In this document: positions 5,766 to 7,715 of the stretch, piece by piece
How the letters are laid out: each line of letters opens with the position of its first letter
How positions within the stretch are numbered: the stretch's first letter is position 1
NCBI GenBank assembly: GCA_903904495.1
Contig: CAIVCU010000277.1
Span: 1-7,715, forward strand
DNA: 7,715 bases
Direction: 5' to 3'
From: an uncultured Chlorobiaceae bacterium
GTDB taxonomy: Bacteria > Bacteroidota > Chlorobiia > Chlorobiales > Chlorobiaceae
The notes under the pieces: generated by a model
Database searches by the model: none
Told to the model about the DNA's origin: nothing
The model's input: only the letters and a program-made list of their open reading frames with translations
Program-made: the position numbers and the translations under genes

Positions 5766-6161
5766 CTACTGAGCGGGACGATTGAGCCGGAAGATACCCC
5801 AATTGAGATAGGTGGCAAACAACCCCCAGCAGAGATAAGGAAGCAGAAGGATAGCTGCCGTAGTGCTGACCTGAAAAAAGAGCGTGATGATAACGGCAAG
5901 CGTTATATCAATGATAATAATATCGAACAAGGCTGCCAATATTTTTTTTCTGTTGAAAAAAAGTCCTGTCCAGTTAAAGCTTGCGGTAAAATGAATGATG
6001 AGCAGAGTTATCGTCATGACCATATTCGGCTTGGAGGGAGCAAGAAAATATATGGCCAGTGATGTAATAATAAACACATAGAGAACAGCCCACACAATTC
6101 CGAACACTTTTTTCGGAGGAGTGAAGCTTGGTTTTTTCAGGTCATCATACCAGGTTGTCAT
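5766..6161 (-). CDS. TspO/MBR-family membrane protein, short form
   Basis: 131 residues, inner membrane. The start MTTWYDDLKKPSFTPPKKVF is the conserved loop WYxxLkKPxfxPP of the TspO/MBR family. It is followed by VWAVLY, then ASFNWTGLFF (60-69), and finally LPYLCWGLFATYLNWGIFRLN (107-127), all hallmark blocks. Hydrophobic segments lie at about 18-40, 46-68, 74-97 and 101-124, so four helices are visible. Usual TspO proteins have five helices and about 150-160 residues; the first one precedes the WYxxL loop and is missing here. Upstream in frame there are only six codons before a stop, so the first helix is absent rather than mis-annotated. Family members bind porphyrins or related ligands and act in stress or tetrapyrrole-linked regulation. 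Binding by this short form is uncertain. Confidence 0.9.
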   Translation of the reverse strand: MTTWYDDLKKPSFTPPKKVFGIVWAVLYVFIITSLAIYFLAPSKPNMVMTITLLIIHFTASFNWTGLFFNRKKILAALFDIIIIDITLAVIITLFFQVSTTAAILLLPYLCWGLFATYLNWGIFRLNRPAQ

Positions 6162-6254
6162 TATTTGTATCCGCTGCGTTCACGAAAGGAAAGGCGCATA
6201 CCGTTCAATGCACTTTCAGATACCTGTAATAACCGGTTTCCAGAGAGAATAGGT

Positions 6255-6290
6255 TCCCCGGCCTTATGATGGGGAGTATTTGACCGGGGA
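6255..6290 (-). terminator. GC-rich hairpin after the 102-residue gene
   Basis: TCCCCGG (6255-6261) and CCGGGGA (6284-6290) form a 7-bp GC-rich stem with a 22-base loop, 21 bases past the stop of the minus-strand gene ending at 6312. A competing CCCC/GGGG stem uses 6256-6259 and 6271-6274. There is no T-run afterwards, so termination is plausible but not assured. Confidence 0.4.
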
Positions 6291-6311
6291 CTGTAACAGA
6301 ATTAAGGGTTT

Positions 6312-6620
6312 TCAGTTTTCAAAAAATTCTATCTGCAGGTTTTCGTCAGGTTGTTCGGTGACATTGAACAGGCCTTTTTTAATGATTGAAAGACCTTTTT
6401 TATCACCGGCGGGGATGATGCTCTGTTCCACGTTATCGGCCTCTTTTTTCGGGCAGTTCTGATTGAAAAAGAGGTTCAAGACAGAGCCGGTATTCTCAAA
6501 TTGAAGAAGAAAGCCGTTATGATTGACAAAAACGAGATCATCATAGGCATAGGTTACTTCATGCCCAAGCTCTTCGAGCAGTTGCATAACGGTTCCAAGC
6601 GGTCGTACTGTAGTTTCCAT
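6312..6620 (-). CDS. Small cytoplasmic protein coupled to the nitrogenase-associated gene, function unknown
   Basis: 102 residues, with no signal peptide or membrane segment. The N-terminal half predicts a helix (PLGTVMQLLEELGH, 7-20) and then strands EVTYAYDDLVFVNHNGFLLQFE (21-42) and SVLNLFFNQNC (46-56). This helix-strand-strand-strand order recalls small alpha/beta folds of the YbjN kind, but that is only a shape resemblance. The C-terminal half is more polar and acidic, ending IEFFEN. Cys56 is its only cysteine. The start codon lies 3 bases past the stop of the nitrogenase-associated gene, and its Shine-Dalgarno is inside that gene. Production of the two proteins is therefore linked, and a partner or chaperone role to it is a reasonable inference. 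I do not recognise a named family. Confidence 0.8.
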   Translation of the reverse strand: METTVRPLGTVMQLLEELGHEVTYAYDDLVFVNHNGFLLQFENTGSVLNLFFNQNCPKKEADNVEQSIIPAGDKKGLSIIKKGLFNVTEQPDENLQIEFFEN

Positions 6621-6623
6621 AGT

Positions 6624-7106
6624 TCATTGCTCCTTGTTTATACATGTTGAGTTATCGATATGGGGACATGAATTCAGATCGTGACTTCCGAACTCTTCTG
6701 CGATATGTTCATTACCCTGAACCGGCTTCAGATTGATCAGATTCTGCAGCACTGCGGTATCAAATCCCTGAATGCAATGGTTCCCGATTTTCAAAAGTGG
6801 CCGTTTTATCAGTAAAGGCTCCTTAATCATAGCCTCCAGAGCCTCATCCTTCGTGAAATCAAGAGGGTTTACTAACCCCGATTTTATTGCCGGTGCAGCT
6901 CGATTGAAACAGTCAGCAACCACTTTCTCTCCGAGATAACGCCCAAGCTCCTCTTTTGTCCATGGATGCTCTAGCAGACTGACTGAATGAACAACATGCC
7001 CTGAAAGCTCAAGTATCTTCTTTTGCCGGATATTGTTCTGGCAACCCGGTTTTTCGTAAAAGAGTATCGTTTCCATGTGTGTTTGTGTGTCAGACCTCAG
7101 GTTCAT
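6624..7106 (-). CDS. Nitrogenase-associated protein, ArsC/thioredoxin-fold family (NifO-like)
   Basis: 160 residues. The core begins METILFYEKPGCQNNIRQKK with Cys22 in the ArsC-type position 'GCxNNxRQK'. It continues with LLEHPWTKEELGRYLG (44-59), FNRAAPAIKSG (67-77) and EPLLIKRPLLKIGN (96-109). These blocks match the nitrogenase-associated ArsC-like family (NifO of diazotrophs) rather than true arsenate reductases. The C-terminal 30 residues add a tail with Cys147 and Cys155. Family members are found with nitrogen-fixation genes and are thought to help nitrogenase function; the biochemical role is not settled. The start at 7106 is favoured over Met11 (7076) because a strong GGAAGG site lies 6 bases upstream, whereas nothing precedes Met11. 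No nif structural gene is in the window, but the organism is probably a diazotroph. Confidence 0.85.
   Translation of the reverse strand: MNLRSDTQTHMETILFYEKPGCQNNIRQKKILELSGHVVHSVSLLEHPWTKEELGRYLGEKVVADCFNRAAPAIKSGLVNPLDFTKDEALEAMIKEPLLIKRPLLKIGNHCIQGFDTAVLQNLINLKPVQGNEHIAEEFGSHDLNSCPHIDNSTCINKEQ
6630..6635 (-). promoter_or_regulatory. Shine-Dalgarno of the 102-residue gene, inside the upstream gene
   Basis: On the minus strand AAGGAG lies 9 bases before the ATG at 6620. It overlaps the last Lys-Glu codons of the nitrogenase-associated gene, whose TGA is 3 bases before that ATG. This layout is typical of translational coupling. Confidence 0.75.
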
Positions 7107-7112
7107 ATTCCG

Positions 7113-7124
7113 CCTTCCTCTCCT
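7113..7124 (-). promoter_or_regulatory. Ribosome site of the nitrogenase-associated gene
   Basis: On the minus strand AGGAGAGGAAGG ends 6 bases before the ATG at 7106. It contains two overlapping Shine-Dalgarno-like blocks and decides the start in favour of 7106. Confidence 0.75.
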
Positions 7125-7231
7125 ATATTAAGGAAAAGGTTTTATTATTCTAAATAATTAAGCTATATTTTTAATTTTAAGGAATAAATTAAGGTAAATT
7201 AACATAATCTCAACAATTAATAATTATAGTT
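7125..7231. promoter_or_regulatory. AT-rich divergent promoter region
   Basis: This spacer separates divergent genes and is very rich in A and T. It must hold promoters for both. Candidate -10 boxes are TATATT (7164-7169) and CATAAT (7203-7208) for the plus-strand gene, and TAGAAT on the minus strand near 7150, but none has a good -35 box at the right distance. I saw no sigma-54 GG/GC pair, which would have been expected for a classic nif promoter. The AT content could also mark a site for a nucleoid protein. Confidence 0.4.
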
Positions 7232-7489
7232 ATGGCAGATAACAACTTGCAGGCTTGGGAAAAAGTTCTTGAATACTCCTCAGTTCCGCTCCATGGAACC
7301 ATGTCAAGAAAAATCAGGAAAGGCGTAAAATTGCAGATAAACGAGGGGAAGATCTATGAAGATGCAGTACTCTTTATCAGTGACCTTTTTTTGAGGGTGA
7401 CCGAGGAGTCAAAGGATGGTGCCAGTGTCAACACCTATTATGACATGAAAGCGGTATCAAGCATCCGCACTTACAGCAGTAAAGAGTAG
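7232..7489 (+). CDS. Small cytoplasmic protein, function unknown
   Basis: 85 residues, with no signal peptide, membrane segment or cysteine. The first 30 residues are helical and basic (SRKIRKGVKLQ). Then short strands alternate: KLQINEGKIYEDAVLFISDLFLRVTE (33-58) and VNTYYDMKAVSSIRTYS (66-82). The 'DAVLFISDLFLRV ... YYDMKAVSSIRTYS' layout is that of a small beta-barrel of SH3 or Sm type, which is inference from the pattern only. ATG 7232 is the first start after the AT-rich spacer; there is no clear ribosome site, which seems common in this window. It converges on the gene at the end of the window with a strong hairpin between them. No family is recognised. Confidence 0.75.
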   Translation: MADNNLQAWEKVLEYSSVPLHGTMSRKIRKGVKLQINEGKIYEDAVLFISDLFLRVTEESKDGASVNTYYDMKAVSSIRTYSSKE

Positions 7490-7504
7490 TAATCTTTTTT
7501 ACTC

Positions 7505-7554
7505 TGTTGGTTGAGAGAGGCGGCAGTTGTGAACCTGACCTCTCTTAACCAATA
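7505..7554 (+). terminator. Strong hairpin between convergent genes
   Basis: TTGGTTGAGAGAGG (7507-7520) pairs with CCTCTCTTAACCAA (7539-7552): 14 pairs with a single G-U on the plus-strand RNA, and two further pairs possible outside. The loop is 18 bases. In minus-strand RNA the G-U becomes a C/A mismatch, so it is better suited to end the plus-strand gene, whose stop is at 7489. The only T-run (7495-7500) precedes the stem rather than following it, so it is not a canonical intrinsic terminator. Confidence 0.55.
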
Positions 7555-7580
7555 CTGTTCGACCCCGCTCTATCAGGATC

Positions 7581-7715
7581 TCATATCTTTTCCCTTTCAA
7601 CCGTAGGCACAAAGTTGAGTTGCCGGCCAAGTTTCGGTTGTCCGAGAATCTCTCTTGCATGGTCAAGAGCATCGTCAATATTTCCGAAAATGTTTTCTTC
7701 ACCGATATCATCGTA
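7581..7715 (-). CDS. C-terminus of a SulP/STAS-type protein (3' part only)
   Basis: Reading the minus strand from 7715 in frame TAC-GAT gives 44 residues and then TGA at 7581-7583. They start YDDIGEENIFGNIDDALDHA and continue REILGQPKLG. The 'iGeeNiF.niddAl.hAr' pattern is typical of the last helix of STAS domains, as at the C-terminus of SulP-family anion (sulfate or bicarbonate) transporters. Its start lies outside the window. A second minus-strand frame here (7499-7711, 70 residues) does start with ATG, but its translation has no family resemblance and looks like the shadow. If this is SulP, the transporter domain would be upstream on the minus strand, beyond 7715. A stand-alone STAS protein is the alternative. 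Confidence 0.6.
   Translation of the reverse strand, partial: YDDIGEENIFGNIDDALDHAREILGQPKLGRQLNFVPTVEREKI

Noticed and set aside
7047..7076. Met11 as start of the nitrogenase-associated protein
   Set aside because: It matches the start of the family core, but has no ribosome site, while 7106 has a strong one at good spacing.
7481..7505. AGAGTA ... TACTCT hairpin with a T-run at the SEL1-unrelated gene end
   Set aside because: The T-run is inside the loop and the stem is only 6 pairs with the left arm inside the coding region; the 7507-7552 stem is much stronger.
7499..7711. Minus-strand 70-codon frame at the right edge
   Set aside because: It overlaps the STAS-like frame, and its translation shows no domain, motif or family pattern.

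Overview
The window looks like chromosomal DNA of a free-living bacterium. My best guess is a green sulfur bacterium (Chlorobiales, Chlorobium/Pelodictyon type). The clues are a nitrogenase-associated ArsC-like protein, weak Shine-Dalgarno use at many starts, moderate base composition and a SEL1-repeat protein. This assignment is an inference; there is no rRNA or other taxonomic marker in the window.

Layout. Positions 1-1025 (+) hold the end of a LivG-type ATPase and a complete LivF-type ATPase, overlapping by 7 bases. They are the cytoplasmic motor of a branched-chain amino acid/amide-type ABC importer whose other subunits lie upstream of the window. This part is visibly richer in G+C than what follows. 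Positions 1115-1816 (+) hold a good sigma-70-like promoter and an exported SEL1-repeat protein built from four exact 36-residue units. Positions 1930-4885 (-) hold four consecutive genes with gaps of 13, 29 and 37 bases. All four products start with a signal peptide and none belongs to a family I can name. This putative operon converges on the SEL1 gene, with two inverted repeats in between, and is the most promising candidate here for an undescribed envelope system. Positions 4886-5254 have no convincing gene, only a 10-codon mini-ORF that looks like a gene remnant.

The right part is mostly on the minus strand: a PPC/DUF296-domain protein (5255-5698), a TspO/MBR-family membrane protein lacking the first helix (5766-6161), an unknown 102-residue protein (6312-6620) and a nitrogenase-associated protein (6624-7106). 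The last two are separated by 3 bases and are probably translationally coupled. An AT-rich divergent spacer separates them from a small unknown cytoplasmic protein on the plus strand (7232-7489). The window ends in the 3' end of a minus-strand gene (7581-7715) whose C-terminus resembles the STAS end of SulP anion transporters. A strong 14-bp hairpin lies between these last two convergent genes.

Functionally, only the ABC importer and the nitrogenase-associated protein have a role that can be named with some confidence. The rest are envelope or sensory proteins, or unknowns. I saw no tRNA, rRNA, CRISPR array, complete insertion sequence or phage gene.
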